From positions 1 through 64,000 of the forward strand of contig NZ_JACKVK010000013.1 of NCBI RefSeq assembly GCF_025823185.1: DNA of 64,000 nucleotides, in the 5' to 3' direction. The DNA is from Mycobacterium yunnanensis. Lineage in GTDB: Bacteria; Actinomycetota; Actinomycetes; Mycobacteriales; Mycobacteriaceae. The notes below the pieces were generated by a model. The model ran no database searches. It was given only the letters and a program-made list of their open reading frames with translations, and was not told the origin of the DNA. This document shows, in pieces, positions 10,153 to 19,347 of this stretch (positions within the stretch are counted from its first letter, which is position 1; every line of letters starts with the position of its first letter). The position numbers were made by a program, and so were the translations under genes.

Positions 10153-11946
10153 ATGGCGCATCTCCTCGGGGCGGAAGCCCTTCATCTCGAATACCCCACG
10201 AAAGTCGTCTTCGACTCGGTCTCCCTTGGCGTGAACGAAGGCGACCGGATCGGCATCGTCGGCCGCAACGGCGACGGAAAGTCCAGCCTGTTGGCCATGC
10301 TGGCCGGCCGCGTCACCCCGCACTCCGGGCGGGTGACGGTGCGCGGCGGCGTACGGATCGGCGTGCTCGACCAGGCCGACACCCTCGACGACGACGACAC
10401 GGTCGGGCATGCCGTCGTCGGCGACGCACCCGAGCACGAGTGGGCCGGTGATCCCCGCATGCGCGACGTGGTCGCCGGGTTGCTGGGAGAGCTGCCCTGG
10501 GACGCAAGGCTCGGCACACTCTCGGGTGGGCAGCGGCGCCGGGTCGCCCTGGCCCGACTGCTGGGCGGTGACCACGACGTGCTGGCCCTCGACGAGCCGA
10601 CCAACCATCTCGACGTGGAGGGAATCACCTGGCTTGCCGAGCATCTGAAGCGGCGCTGGTCGCCGACGTCGGCCGGGCTACTGGTGATCACCCACGACCG
10701 GTGGTTCCTCGACGAGGTCTGCACCACGACGTGGGAGGTGCACGACCGCATCGTCGAACCCTTCGACGGCGGGTACGCCTCCTACATCCTGCAGCGGGTC
10801 GAACGCGATCGGCAGGCCGCCTCCAGCGAGGCCCGGCGCCAAAACCTTGCTCGCAAGGAGCTGGCCTGGCTGCGCCGCGGCGCGCCGGCCCGCACCTCGA
10901 AGCCGAAGTTCCGTATCGACGCCGCCAACGCGTTGATCGCCGACGTGCCCGAGATCCGCGACAAGGTGGCGCTGCAGTCGCTGGCGGTGACCCGGCTGGG
11001 CAAGCAGGTCGTCGACCTGCTCGACGTGTCGGTGCGCTACGGCGAGCGGGACGTGCTGCAGGAGGTGGAGTGGCGGATAGCTCCCGGTGAGCGCACCGGG
11101 ATCCTCGGTGTGAACGGTGCAGGCAAGTCCACCCTGCTCGGCCTCATAGACGGGTCCGTGGAACCCAGTGAGGGCCGGGTGAAGCACGGCAAGACGGTGC
11201 AGATCGCCACCCTAACCCAGGGCGTCGACGAGTTGTCCGATCATCTCGACGAGCCGGTGCGCGTCGTCCTGAGCCGGTTGGCCACCACCTACACCTTCGG
11301 GTCGGGTTCCAAGTCGCAGGAATTGACGCCCGGCCAGTTGCTGGAGCGACTCGGCTTCGCCAGCGCTCAACTCTCGACGCCGGTGAAGGACCTCTCCGGT
11401 GGCCAACTGCGGCGGCTGCAGCTGCTGTTGATCCTGCTCAACCAACCCAACGTGCTCATCCTCGACGAGCCGACCAACGATCTCGACACCGACATGCTGG
11501 CCGCCATGGAGGACCTGCTGGACTCCTGGCCGGGCACGCTGATCGTGGTCAGCCACGACCGGTACTTCCTGGAGCGCGTCACCGATCAGCAGTACGGCAT
11601 CCTCGGCGGGCACCTGCGGCACCTGCCGGGCGGCGTCGACGAATACCTGCGCCTGCGCACGGCACACGCAGACACCACCGGCGCGGCGGCGACGAAGTCC
11701 GCTGCGGCGGATGCCCCTACGCTCTCCGGTGCCGACCTGCGCACGACGCAGAAGGAGATCTCGGCCATCGAGCGGAAGCTGGCCAAGCTCGACGACCAGA
11801 TCAAGGACGCCCAGCGCCGCCAGGCCGAGCACGACCAGGGGGACTACGAGGGTCTGCGCAGTCTGACCGCCGGCCTCCGCGAGCTGGAAGCCGAGGTCGC
11901 CACCCTCGAAGAGCGGTGGCTCGAGCTCACCGAACTCGTCGGCTGA
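10153..11946 (+). CDS. ABC-F family ATPase (Uup-like)
   Basis: Soluble tandem-ABC protein of 597 aa without membrane segments, so a translation-associated ABC-F ATPase rather than a transporter. ABC1 has Walker A GRNGDGKSS, signature LSGGQRRRVALARLL and Walker B VLALDEPTNHLD. The long linker is followed by ABC2 with GVNGAGKST, LSGGQLRRLQLLLILL and VLILDEPTNDLD. A C-terminal coiled coil (from about residue 520, AIERKLAKLDDQIKDAQ) is the Uup-type feature. Such proteins act on ribosomes; whether this one is housekeeping or protective cannot be told. It is divergent from the fusion gene and convergent with argH (10-bp gap). Confidence 0.9.
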   Translation: MAHLLGAEALHLEYPTKVVFDSVSLGVNEGDRIGIVGRNGDGKSSLLAMLAGRVTPHSGRVTVRGGVRIGVLDQADTLDDDDTVGHAVVGDAPEHEWAGDPRMRDVVAGLLGELPWDARLGTLSGGQRRRVALARLLGGDHDVLALDEPTNHLDVEGITWLAEHLKRRWSPTSAGLLVITHDRWFLDEVCTTTWEVHDRIVEPFDGGYASYILQRVERDRQAASSEARRQNLARKELAWLRRGAPARTSKPKFRIDAANALIADVPEIRDKVALQSLAVTRLGKQVVDLLDVSVRYGERDVLQEVEWRIAPGERTGILGVNGAGKSTLLGLIDGSVEPSEGRVKHGKTVQIATLTQGVDELSDHLDEPVRVVLSRLATTYTFGSGSKSQELTPGQLLERLGFASAQLSTPVKDLSGGQLRRLQLLLILLNQPNVLILDEPTNDLDTDMLAAMEDLLDSWPGTLIVVSHDRYFLERVTDQQYGILGGHLRHLPGGVDEYLRLRTAHADTTGAAATKSAAADAPTLSGADLRTTQKEISAIERKLAKLDDQIKDAQRRQAEHDQGDYEGLRSLTAGLRELEAEVATLEERWLELTELVG

Positions 11947-11956
11947 GTACCGGCTG

Positions 11957-13369
11957 CTACCGACGCAGGGCGTCCTCGAGCCGCTCGGCCGCCTCGCGGA
12001 CCACCCGAAGCTGCTTGGCGACCTGGGTCGGTGCCGTGCCGCCTCTGGCGTCGCGGGAGCTCACCGAGCCCTCGACGGTCAGGACCTCGCGCACCTCGGG
12101 TGTCAACCCGGGGTGGATGCCCGCCAGCTCGTCGTCGGTGAGTTCCTCGAGCCCGACGCCGCGCGCCTCGGCTGCCTTCACGGCGGCGCCGGCTGCTTCG
12201 TGGGCCACGCGGAACGGCACTCCCGTGCGGACCAACCACTCGGCGACGTCGGTGGCCAGGGTGTAGCCCTGCGGCGCCAGCTCGGCCATCCGCTCGGCGT
12301 CGAAGGTCAGCGTCGCGACCAGACCCGCCATGGCGGGCAGCAGCAGTCTCAACTGAGCCACCGAGTCGAAGACGGGCTCCTTGTCCTCTTGCAGGTCACG
12401 GTTGTAGGCCAGCGGTTGCGCCTTGAGCGTGGCCAGCAGACCCGTCAGGTTGCCGATCAGCCGGCCCGACTTGCCGCGGGCCAGCTCGGCGATGTCGGGG
12501 TTCTTCTTCTGCGGCATGATCGAACTGCCCGTGGACCAAGAGTCGTGCAGCTTGACGTAGCCGAATTCGGTGGTGCTCCACAGGATTACGTCTTCGGCCA
12601 GCCGCGACAGGTCCACGGCGATCATCGCCAGCACGAACGCGGCCTCGGCTGCGAAGTCGCGGGAGGCCGTCGCGTCGAGTGAATTGTCGGCCGCGGCAGT
12701 GAAACCCAGGTCGGCGGCGATCGCGTCGGGATCCAGTCCCAGCGAGGAACCCGCCAGGGCTCCGGACCCGTACGGCGACACCGCGATGCGGTCGTCGAGG
12801 TCGAGGATGCGGTCCACGTCACGCAGCAGCGGGTGCGCATGGGCCAGCAGGTGGTGAGCCAACAGAATTGGCTGGGCAGACTGCAGATGCGTCTTGCCGG
12901 GCATGATCTCGGTGGGGTGGGCGGCGGCCTGGATGGCCAGCGCGCCGATCACCTCGAGCACACCGGCGCCGACCGCGCGCATGGCGTCGCGCAGCCACAT
13001 CCGAAACAGTGTGGCCACCTGGTCGTTTCGGGACCGTCCGGCGCGCAGCCGGCCGCCGAGATCGGCTCCGGCGCGGTCGATGAGACCCCGTTCCAGCGCA
13101 CCGTGAACGTCTTCGTCGGACGGTAGGGGGCCGAAGCTGCCGTCGTCGACGTCGGCGCCGAGGCCGTCCAACCCGGCGAGCAACCCGTCGCGCTGCTCCT
13201 CGCTGAGCAGCCCCGCCCGAAACAGCACCTGCGCGTGCGCCTTGGACGCCCGCACGTCATACGGTGCGAGCACCCAGTCGAAGTGGGTCGACTTGCTCAG
13301 GGCGGCAAGCGCTTCCGACGGGCCGTCGGCGAATCTGCCGCCCCAAAGCGATCCTTCGTTGGTGCTCAC
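11957..13369 (-). CDS. argH: Argininosuccinate lyase
   Basis: Last step of arginine synthesis: argininosuccinate to arginine plus fumarate, in the cytoplasm (470 aa). The fumarase/aspartase superfamily signature GSSIMPQKKNP is intact, as are SRNDQV and the HLQSAQP region. The start is GTG, overlapping the argG stop as GTGA (13366-13369). It is the last gene of the arg operon, transcribed right to left, and meets the ABC-F gene tail to tail. Confidence 0.97.
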   Translation of the reverse strand: MSTNEGSLWGGRFADGPSEALAALSKSTHFDWVLAPYDVRASKAHAQVLFRAGLLSEEQRDGLLAGLDGLGADVDDGSFGPLPSDEDVHGALERGLIDRAGADLGGRLRAGRSRNDQVATLFRMWLRDAMRAVGAGVLEVIGALAIQAAAHPTEIMPGKTHLQSAQPILLAHHLLAHAHPLLRDVDRILDLDDRIAVSPYGSGALAGSSLGLDPDAIAADLGFTAAADNSLDATASRDFAAEAAFVLAMIAVDLSRLAEDVILWSTTEFGYVKLHDSWSTGSSIMPQKKNPDIAELARGKSGRLIGNLTGLLATLKAQPLAYNRDLQEDKEPVFDSVAQLRLLLPAMAGLVATLTFDAERMAELAPQGYTLATDVAEWLVRTGVPFRVAHEAAGAAVKAAEARGVGLEELTDDELAGIHPGLTPEVREVLTVEGSVSSRDARGGTAPTQVAKQLRVVREAAERLEDALRR

Positions 13370-14568
13370 TTGCCAGCGAGGTCGCGCTGGGCGGCAATCT
13401 TCGACGACAGCCCGTGTACGTGGACGAAGCCCTTGGCGCTGGACTGGTCGAAGGTGTCACCCTCGTCGTACGTGGCCAGGTTGAAGTCGTAGAGCGACTC
13501 CGCACTGCGCCGACCGTTGACGGCGATGTGGCCGCCGTGCAGGACGAGTCGGATCTCGCCGGTCACGTGTTCCTGGGTCTCGGCGACGAAGGACTCCAAC
13601 GCGCGCTTGAGAGGTGAGTACCAGAGTCCGTCGTAGACCAGCTCGCCCCACTTCTGGTCGGTGTGACGCTTGAACCGGCCGAGTTCGCGTTCCAGCGTGA
13701 CGTGCTCGAGTTCGGTGTGGGCGGTGATCAGCACCATGGCGCCCGGCGCCTCGTAGATCTCACGGCTCTTGATGCCCACCAGCCGGTCCTCCACCACGTC
13801 CAGGCGACCCACGCCCTGCGCGCCGGCCCGCCGGTTCAGTTCGACGATGGCCTCCAGTACCGACACCGGGCGACCGTCGATCGAGACGGGCTTGCCCTTG
13901 TCGAAGCCGACGACGACCTCGTCCGGCGAACTCCAGTTGACCGTGGGGTCCTCGGTGTAGTCGTAGACGTCCTTGGTCGGGGCGTTCCACAGATGCTCCA
14001 GGAAGCCGGTCTCCACCGCCCTGCCCCACACGTTCTGGTCGATCGAGAACGGCGAGCGCTTGGTGACGTTGATCGGGATGGCGTTCTCCTCGGCGAAGGC
14101 GATGGCCTTCTCCCGCGTCCAGGCATAGTCGCGCACCGGTGCCAGCACCTCGAGATGTGGTGCCAGCGAAGCGAATCCGACCTCGAAGCGCACCTGATCG
14201 TTGCCCTTGCCGGTGCAGCCGTGCGCGACGATGCCGCCGCCGTGCTCCTTCGCGGCCGCCACCAGGTGCTTGACGATCAGCGGTCGGCTGATGGCCGACA
14301 CCAGCGGGTAGCGATCCATGTAGAGCGCATTGCTCTGAATGGTCGGCAGGCAGTATTCGTCGGCGAACTCGTCACGGGCGTCGACCACCACGGCTTCGAC
14401 CGCACCGCAGTCGATCGCGCGCTGCCGGACGACCTCCATGTCCTCTCCACCCTGGCCCAGGTCGATGGCGACGGCCACCACCTCGCGCCCGGTCTCCTTG
14501 CCGATCCAGCTGATCGCGACGGACGTGTCAAGTCCGCCGGAGTACGCCAGGATGACGCGTTCGGACAT
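13366..14568 (-). CDS. argG: Argininosuccinate synthase
   Basis: Condenses citrulline and aspartate with ATP to argininosuccinate (400 aa). The N-terminal N-type ATP-pyrophosphatase loop AYSGGLDTS lies at residues ~8-16; GCTGKGNDQVRFE and YSPLKRALE are also typical. It is separated from argR by 34 bp and overlaps argH by 4 bp. It belongs to the arg operon and is presumably under ArgR control together with it. Confidence 0.97.
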   Translation of the reverse strand: MSERVILAYSGGLDTSVAISWIGKETGREVVAVAIDLGQGGEDMEVVRQRAIDCGAVEAVVVDARDEFADEYCLPTIQSNALYMDRYPLVSAISRPLIVKHLVAAAKEHGGGIVAHGCTGKGNDQVRFEVGFASLAPHLEVLAPVRDYAWTREKAIAFAEENAIPINVTKRSPFSIDQNVWGRAVETGFLEHLWNAPTKDVYDYTEDPTVNWSSPDEVVVGFDKGKPVSIDGRPVSVLEAIVELNRRAGAQGVGRLDVVEDRLVGIKSREIYEAPGAMVLITAHTELEHVTLERELGRFKRHTDQKWGELVYDGLWYSPLKRALESFVAETQEHVTGEIRLVLHGGHIAVNGRRSAESLYDFNLATYDEGDTFDQSSAKGFVHVHGLSSKIAAQRDLAGK

Positions 14569-14602
14569 GTAGATCGTTCTCCTTGATTGGTTCTCGGGCT
14601 GG

Positions 14603-15079
14603 TTACTGAAGTCGTTCGAGCGTGCTGGCGAGCTCGGCGCCGGTCATGGGTTCGCGGGCCACGACCAGAATGGTGTCATCCCCGGCGATCGTGCCGACGA
14701 CGTAGGGCAGCGACGAGCGGTCGATGGCGCTGGCCAGGTAGTGCGCCCCACCCGGCGGGGTGCGCAGGATCGCGAGGTTGCCGCTGGCGTCGGTGGACAC
14801 CAGCAGCTCACCGAGCAGCTTGGTGACCCTCTCGGTGCCGCCGGACACGCCGCGCACGGGGCTGCCGTCCTCGGGGACGACGTACACCCCGGTGCCGCCG
14901 TCGACGCCGCGCAACTTCACCGCCCCGAGCTCTTCGAGGTCGCGCGAGAGGGTCGCCTGGGTGACCTCGATGCCCTCGCCGGCCAGCATCGCCGCAAGCT
15001 CGCTCTGGCTGCGCACCGAGTGCGAAGACAGCAGCGACACGATGCGCGCCTGCCGCCCCGCCCTGGTCGAGGTGGTCAC
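14603..15079 (-). CDS. argR: Arginine repressor
   Basis: Arginine-responsive repressor of the arg operon, acting as a hexamer on ARG boxes (158 aa). The N-terminal winged helix contains SVRSQSELAAMLAGEGI and the recognition helix VTQATLSRDLEELGAVKL. The C-terminal oligomerisation/arginine domain includes GTIAGDDTILVVAR. I chose the GTG at 15079 because it overlaps the argF stop as GTGA, the pattern used throughout the operon. An ATG at 15145 would give a 180-aa form overlapping argF by 70 bp. M. tuberculosis ArgR has a somewhat longer N terminus, so the start is the uncertain part. Its gene sits inside the operon it should repress. Confidence 0.92.
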   Translation of the reverse strand: MTTSTRAGRQARIVSLLSSHSVRSQSELAAMLAGEGIEVTQATLSRDLEELGAVKLRGVDGGTGVYVVPEDGSPVRGVSGGTERVTKLLGELLVSTDASGNLAILRTPPGGAHYLASAIDRSSLPYVVGTIAGDDTILVVAREPMTGAELASTLERLQ

Positions 15080-16002
15080 GACTGATCCAACAGCCACACC
15101 AGCAACGCCTTCTGCGCGTGCAGCCGGTTCTCCGCCTCGTCCCACACGGCGCTGCGCGGTCCGTCGATGACGTCGTCGGTGATCTCGTGACCACGGTGGG
15201 CGGGCAGGCAGTGCAGCACCACCGCATCCGGGTCGGCCTGCTCGAGCAGCGCGTCGTTGACCTGGAACGTCCGGAACGGCCGCACGCGGTCCAGGCCGTC
15301 GTTCTCCTGGCCCATCGACGTCCAGGTGTCGGTCACCAGGACGTCGGCACCCTTGGCGCCGGCCTTGGCGTCGGAGGTGACGGTCACGCTGGCCCCGGTC
15401 TCGGCGGCGCGGCGTTCCGCGGCGGCGACGAATTGCCGCGCCGGCTCGAAACCCGTTGGGGCGGCGATGGTCACGTGGATTCCCGCCGTCACCCCGCCCA
15501 GCATCAGCGAGTGCGCCATGTTGTTGGCGCCGTCACCGAAGTAGGTCATCTTCAATCCCCGCAGCTCGCCCTTGCGCTCAGCCAGCGTCTGCAGGTCGGC
15601 GAGCACCTGGCAGGGGTGGAACTCGTCGGACAGCGCGTTGACGATGGGTACCGTGGCGCCGGTGGCCATGGCGGTCAGCCGTTCCTGGGCGAACGTCCGC
15701 CAGACGATCGCGTCGACGTAGCGCGAGAGCACCGCGCCGGTGTCCTCCAGTGTCTCCTCGCGGCCCAGCTGGGTGCTGCGACCGTCCACGACGACGGCGT
15801 GACCGCCGAGCTGGGCGATGCCCATCTCGAAGGAGAACCGGGTACGGGTGGAGTTCTTCTCGAAGATGACCGCGACACCCCGCGGACCTTCCAACGGGCG
15901 CGCACTGAACGGCGCCTTCTTCAATTCGGCTGCGAGGCTGAGGACTTCGGCCTGCTCGGCGGGTGAGAGGTCGTCGTCGCGTAGGAAGTTCCGGACGGTC
16001 AC
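15076..16002 (-). CDS. argF: Ornithine carbamoyltransferase
   Basis: Makes citrulline from ornithine and carbamoyl phosphate (308 aa). The carbamoyl-phosphate loop STRTR is at residues 51-55, HPCQ at about 129-132, and the ornithine-site motif HCLPAHRG near residue 268. The start is GTG overlapping the argD stop by 4 bp, and the stop overlaps the argR start by 4 bp. It is the anabolic enzyme by context; no arginine deiminase genes are near. Confidence 0.97.
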   Translation of the reverse strand: MTVRNFLRDDDLSPAEQAEVLSLAAELKKAPFSARPLEGPRGVAVIFEKNSTRTRFSFEMGIAQLGGHAVVVDGRSTQLGREETLEDTGAVLSRYVDAIVWRTFAQERLTAMATGATVPIVNALSDEFHPCQVLADLQTLAERKGELRGLKMTYFGDGANNMAHSLMLGGVTAGIHVTIAAPTGFEPARQFVAAAERRAAETGASVTVTSDAKAGAKGADVLVTDTWTSMGQENDGLDRVRPFRTFQVNDALLEQADPDAVVLHCLPAHRGHEITDDVIDGPRSAVWDEAENRLHAQKALLVWLLDQS

Positions 16003-17189
16003 GAGGTCTCCTGGGCTGTGTCGAGAACGGTGGGCAGCGCGGTCAGGAACGCGTCGATCTGGGCGTCGGTGACCACCAGCGGCGGTGCCAACCGGATGAC
16101 GTCTGGCGCCGCGGCGTTGACGAGGAAACCGGCGTCGCGGGCCGCGGCCTCGACCGCCTTGCCCTTGGGTGCGGTCAGCACGATGCCGCGCAGCAGACCG
16201 CGGCCGCGAACGTGGTCGACGAGGGGGTGGCCGATGGCCTCCACACCGTGGGCGATGACCTTGCCGAGCACATCGGCCCGCGACACCAGGTCCTCCTCCG
16301 TCAGCGTCCGGAGCACCGCGAGGGCCGCGGCCGTGCAGACCGGGTTGCCGCCGAAGGTGCTGCCGTGCAGACCCGGCGTCAGCAGTGTCGCCGCCTCGCC
16401 GATCGCCAGGCAGGCGCCGATGGGCAGACCGCCGCCGAGGCCCTTGGCCAGGGTGACGACGTCGGGGGTGATGCCGTCGTGCTGGTGGGCATAGAACGTT
16501 CCGGTACGTCCCACCCCCGTCTGCACCTCGTCGAGGACGAGCAGGGCACCGTGCCGCGCGGTGATCTCACGCGCCGCGGTCAGGTAGCCCGGCGGCGGCG
16601 TGACCACCCCGCCCTCCCCCATGATCGGTTCGAGGAAGACCGCGGCGGTGTCGGAGTCCACGACTCGTTCGAGGGCGGCGACGTCGCCGTAGGGCACGTG
16701 GGTCACGTTGCCGGGCAGGGGTGCGAACGGTGCCTGCTTGGAGGGTTGACCGGTCAGCGCGAGCGAGGCCATGGTGCGACCGTGGAAGGCGTTCTCGGCG
16801 GCCACCAGATTGGTGCGGCCGGTCAGCCGCGAGATCTTGAACGCGACCTCGTTGGCCTCGGTGCCGGAGTTGCAGAAGAACACCCGCGCGGGCACGTCGC
16901 CGCCGAGGTGCGCGACGAGCGCCTCGGCGAGGGCGACGCCCGGTTCGGTGGCGTACAGGTTGGAGGTGTGACCGAGGGTCTCGAGCTGGGTGGTCACCGC
17001 GTCGATGACGGCGCGGTGCCGGTGCCCCAGCACGTTGACGGCGATGCCGCCGAGCAGGTCGACGTAGGTCTTGCCGTCGGCGTCGGTGACGACCGCACCG
17101 TCACCGCTGACCAGGGCGACCGCGGGCGTGCCGTAGTTGTCCATCATCACGGCCTGCCAACGTGCTTGCAGCACTTCGGTATTCGTCAT
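15999..17189 (-). CDS. argD: Acetylornithine aminotransferase
   Basis: PLP-dependent class III aminotransferase that converts N-acetylglutamate semialdehyde to N-acetylornithine (396 aa). GTEANEVAFKISR binds the cofactor phosphate, VLDEVQTGVGRTG carries the PLP-contacting Asp, and the Schiff-base Lys is in TLAKGLGGGLPIGA. The ATG at 17189 overlaps the argB stop by 4 bp. Like relatives, it may also serve in lysine synthesis. Confidence 0.96.
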   Translation of the reverse strand: MTNTEVLQARWQAVMMDNYGTPAVALVSGDGAVVTDADGKTYVDLLGGIAVNVLGHRHRAVIDAVTTQLETLGHTSNLYATEPGVALAEALVAHLGGDVPARVFFCNSGTEANEVAFKISRLTGRTNLVAAENAFHGRTMASLALTGQPSKQAPFAPLPGNVTHVPYGDVAALERVVDSDTAAVFLEPIMGEGGVVTPPPGYLTAAREITARHGALLVLDEVQTGVGRTGTFYAHQHDGITPDVVTLAKGLGGGLPIGACLAIGEAATLLTPGLHGSTFGGNPVCTAAALAVLRTLTEEDLVSRADVLGKVIAHGVEAIGHPLVDHVRGRGLLRGIVLTAPKGKAVEAAARDAGFLVNAAAPDVIRLAPPLVVTDAQIDAFLTALPTVLDTAQETS

Positions 17190-18118
17190 CTGGGTGCACC
17201 CTTCCCGTCGCTCCGCTCGCCCCGGACACCTCTCCCGTCGCTCCGCTCGCCCCGGGTCACCTTGGTTCCCGAGCCTTCGTCGGTCAGCAGTTCCACCAGC
17301 ACGCAGTGCTCCACCCGGCCGTCGATCACGTGAGCGCTGGGCACCCCGCCTGCGACCGCCCGCAGGCAGGCCTCGATCTTGGGCACCATGCCCGCCTCGA
17401 GCGTCGGCAGCAGGTCGGTCAGGGTGGCGGCGTCGATCTCGCTGACCAGCGACGTGCGGTCGGGCCAGCTGGTGTAGAGGCCCTCGACGTCAGTGAGCAT
17501 CAGCAGCTTCGTCGCCGACAGCGCCTCGGCCAGGGCGGCGGCGGCGGTGTCGGCGTTGACGTTGTGGACCACGCCGTCGGCGTCGGGAGCCACCGTGGAG
17601 ATGACCGGAATGCGCCCGGCGTCGATGAGGTCCGTCACGGCGGTGACGTCGACCTTGGCGACGTCCCCGACCAGCCCGATGTCGGTGGGCACACCGTCGA
17701 CGAGGACGCTGCGGCGCACCGCGGTGAACAGCTGCGCGTCCTCACCTGTGATGCCGACGGCATACGGACCGTGGGCGTTGATCAGGCCGACGAGTTCGCG
17801 GCCCACCTGACCGAAGAGCACCATCCTGGCCACGTCGAGCACTTCGGGCGTGGTGACGCGGAATCCGCCCTTGAAGTCGCCTGCGATGCCCAGTTTGGTG
17901 AGCATGGCGCTGATCTGCGGGCCACCGCCGTGCACCACCACCGGATGGATGCCGCAGTTGCGGAGGAACACCATGTCGGCGGCGAACGCGGTCTTGAGGG
18001 TGTCGTCGGTCATGGCGTTGCCGCCGTACTTGACGACGACGATCTTCCCGTGAAGCGCCGTGAGCCACGGCAGTGCCTCGGCCAGGACGGCGGCCTTGGT
18101 GTGGGTGGAGGCCGTCAC
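17186..18118 (-). CDS. argB: Acetylglutamate kinase with repeated C-terminal tail
   Basis: Phosphorylates N-acetylglutamate, the committed and usually arginine-inhibited step (310 aa). The amino-acid kinase fold is clear: VVKYGGNAM at the N terminus, VVHGGGPQI, and LMLTDVEGLY. The GTG start overlaps argJ by 4 bp. The last ~20 residues are odd: GERSDGRGVR is followed by GERSDGKGAPR, encoded by two 23-bp copies 30 bp apart. This extends the protein beyond the usual end (near DEGSGTKV) and looks like an in-frame insertion of a short repeated element. Confidence 0.95.
   Translation of the reverse strand: MTASTHTKAAVLAEALPWLTALHGKIVVVKYGGNAMTDDTLKTAFAADMVFLRNCGIHPVVVHGGGPQISAMLTKLGIAGDFKGGFRVTTPEVLDVARMVLFGQVGRELVGLINAHGPYAVGITGEDAQLFTAVRRSVLVDGVPTDIGLVGDVAKVDVTAVTDLIDAGRIPVISTVAPDADGVVHNVNADTAAAALAEALSATKLLMLTDVEGLYTSWPDRTSLVSEIDAATLTDLLPTLEAGMVPKIEACLRAVAGGVPSAHVIDGRVEHCVLVELLTDEGSGTKVTRGERSDGRGVRGERSDGKGAPR
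17203..17255. repeat. Two 23-bp direct repeats, 30-bp period, at the argB 3' end
   Basis: TCCCGTCGCTCCGCTCGCCC plus CGG occurs at 17203-17225 and again at 17233-17255. The unit contains the imperfect palindrome GCGAGCGGAGCGAC. The period is exactly ten codons, so it is read in the argB frame as GERSDG-type peptides. A related sequence (GGTCGCTTCGCTCC) lies at the start of argJ, which suggests a small dispersed repeat family at gene junctions. Confidence 0.8.
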
Positions 18119-19347
18119 GAGCTGTAGGCCGAGTTCTCTTCGACGTAGGCGTGGGAGAGGTCGGTGGTCCGCACCGTGGCCTGACCCGTCCCGACCGCGA
18201 GGTCGACCACCACGGATATCTCGGCCCCGGAGAGGTCCACCTCACGCGCGCCCGGAGCGCCGGCGCCGTCGACGCACACAGGAGTGCCGTTGAACGACAC
18301 GCTGATTCGATCGGCCGCCATGTCGACCGGCGCCATCCCCACCGCGGCCAGCACCCGGCCCCAGTTGGGGTCGGAGCCGAACAGCGCCGTCTTGACCAGG
18401 CTGTCGCGGGCGACGACCCGGGCCGCGACGACCGCGTCGGCCTCGTCGGCCGCGCCGGTCACCGTGATCGACACCCGCTTGGTGACGCCCTCGGCGTCGG
18501 CTTGCAGCTGCGCGCAAAGGTCGTCGCAGACGGCCAAGACGGCGGCGTCGAGTTCGTCCTGCGTCGGGGTGATCTCACTGGCGCCCGAGGCCAGCAGCAG
18601 CACGGTGTCGTTGGTCGAGCAGCTGCCGTCGATGTCGAGCCGGTCGAAGGTGCGCCCCGCCGCGGCACGCAGTGCCCGGTCGAGAGCGTCGGAGTTGGCG
18701 ACGGCATCGGTGGTGATCACGCACAGCATGGTCGCCAGCGACGGCGCCATCATGCCGGCGCCCTTCGCCATCGCGCCCATCGTCCAGTCGCCGTCGTGGT
18801 GCAGCGCAACCTGTTTCGGCACGGTGTCGGTGGTCATGATGGCCTGGGCCGCCTCGGCACCGCCGGTAAGCCCGCCAGCCATCTCCTGCACGACGTCCTT
18901 GACGCCTCCGAGCACCTTGTCCATCGGGAGCCGGTCCCCGATGAGCCCGGTCGAGCAGACCGCGACCTCGATCGCGCCGGTCTCGGTGCCCCAATTCGAC
19001 AGGGCGTCGGCGACGGCCTCGGCCGTGGCGTGCGTGTCCTGAAAGCCAAGCGGGCCGGTGCAGGCATTGGCACCACCGGAATTGAGGATGACGGCCCGAA
19101 GACGCTTGGTGGTCATCACCTGCTGGGTCCAGAGCACCGGGGCGGCCTTGACCTTGTTGCGGGTGAACACCGCGGCCGCGGCGAGGTCGGGGCCCTCGTT
19201 GACCACCAGGGCAAGGTCGGGCTTGCCGGAGGCCTTGATGCCCGCGGCGATACCGGTCGCCCGGAAGCCCGACGGCGCGGTGACGCCCTGATTGCGGATC
19301 AGCCGGGTCCGACTCCCCCGGTCGCTTCGCTCCTGCCCTCCGGTCAC
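18115..19347 (-). CDS. argJ: Bifunctional glutamate N-acetyltransferase / N-acetylglutamate synthase
   Basis: Transfers the acetyl group from N-acetylornithine to glutamate (recycling pathway) and may also use acetyl-CoA; 410 aa. The autocleavage site that splits the precursor into two chains is seen as KGAGMMAPSLATML, with the nucleophilic Thr in ATML. SGGANACTG, the oxyanion region STGLIG and the C-terminal VEENSAYSS are typical. I chose the GTG at 19347, which overlaps the argC stop as GTGA; the frame upstream to 19458 lies inside argC. The first residues after the start (TGGQERSDRGSRTR) include a peptide from the dispersed short repeat also seen in argB. Confidence 0.95.
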   Translation of the reverse strand: MTGGQERSDRGSRTRLIRNQGVTAPSGFRATGIAAGIKASGKPDLALVVNEGPDLAAAAVFTRNKVKAAPVLWTQQVMTTKRLRAVILNSGGANACTGPLGFQDTHATAEAVADALSNWGTETGAIEVAVCSTGLIGDRLPMDKVLGGVKDVVQEMAGGLTGGAEAAQAIMTTDTVPKQVALHHDGDWTMGAMAKGAGMMAPSLATMLCVITTDAVANSDALDRALRAAAGRTFDRLDIDGSCSTNDTVLLLASGASEITPTQDELDAAVLAVCDDLCAQLQADAEGVTKRVSITVTGAADEADAVVAARVVARDSLVKTALFGSDPNWGRVLAAVGMAPVDMAADRISVSFNGTPVCVDGAGAPGAREVDLSGAEISVVVDLAVGTGQATVRTTDLSHAYVEENSAYSS

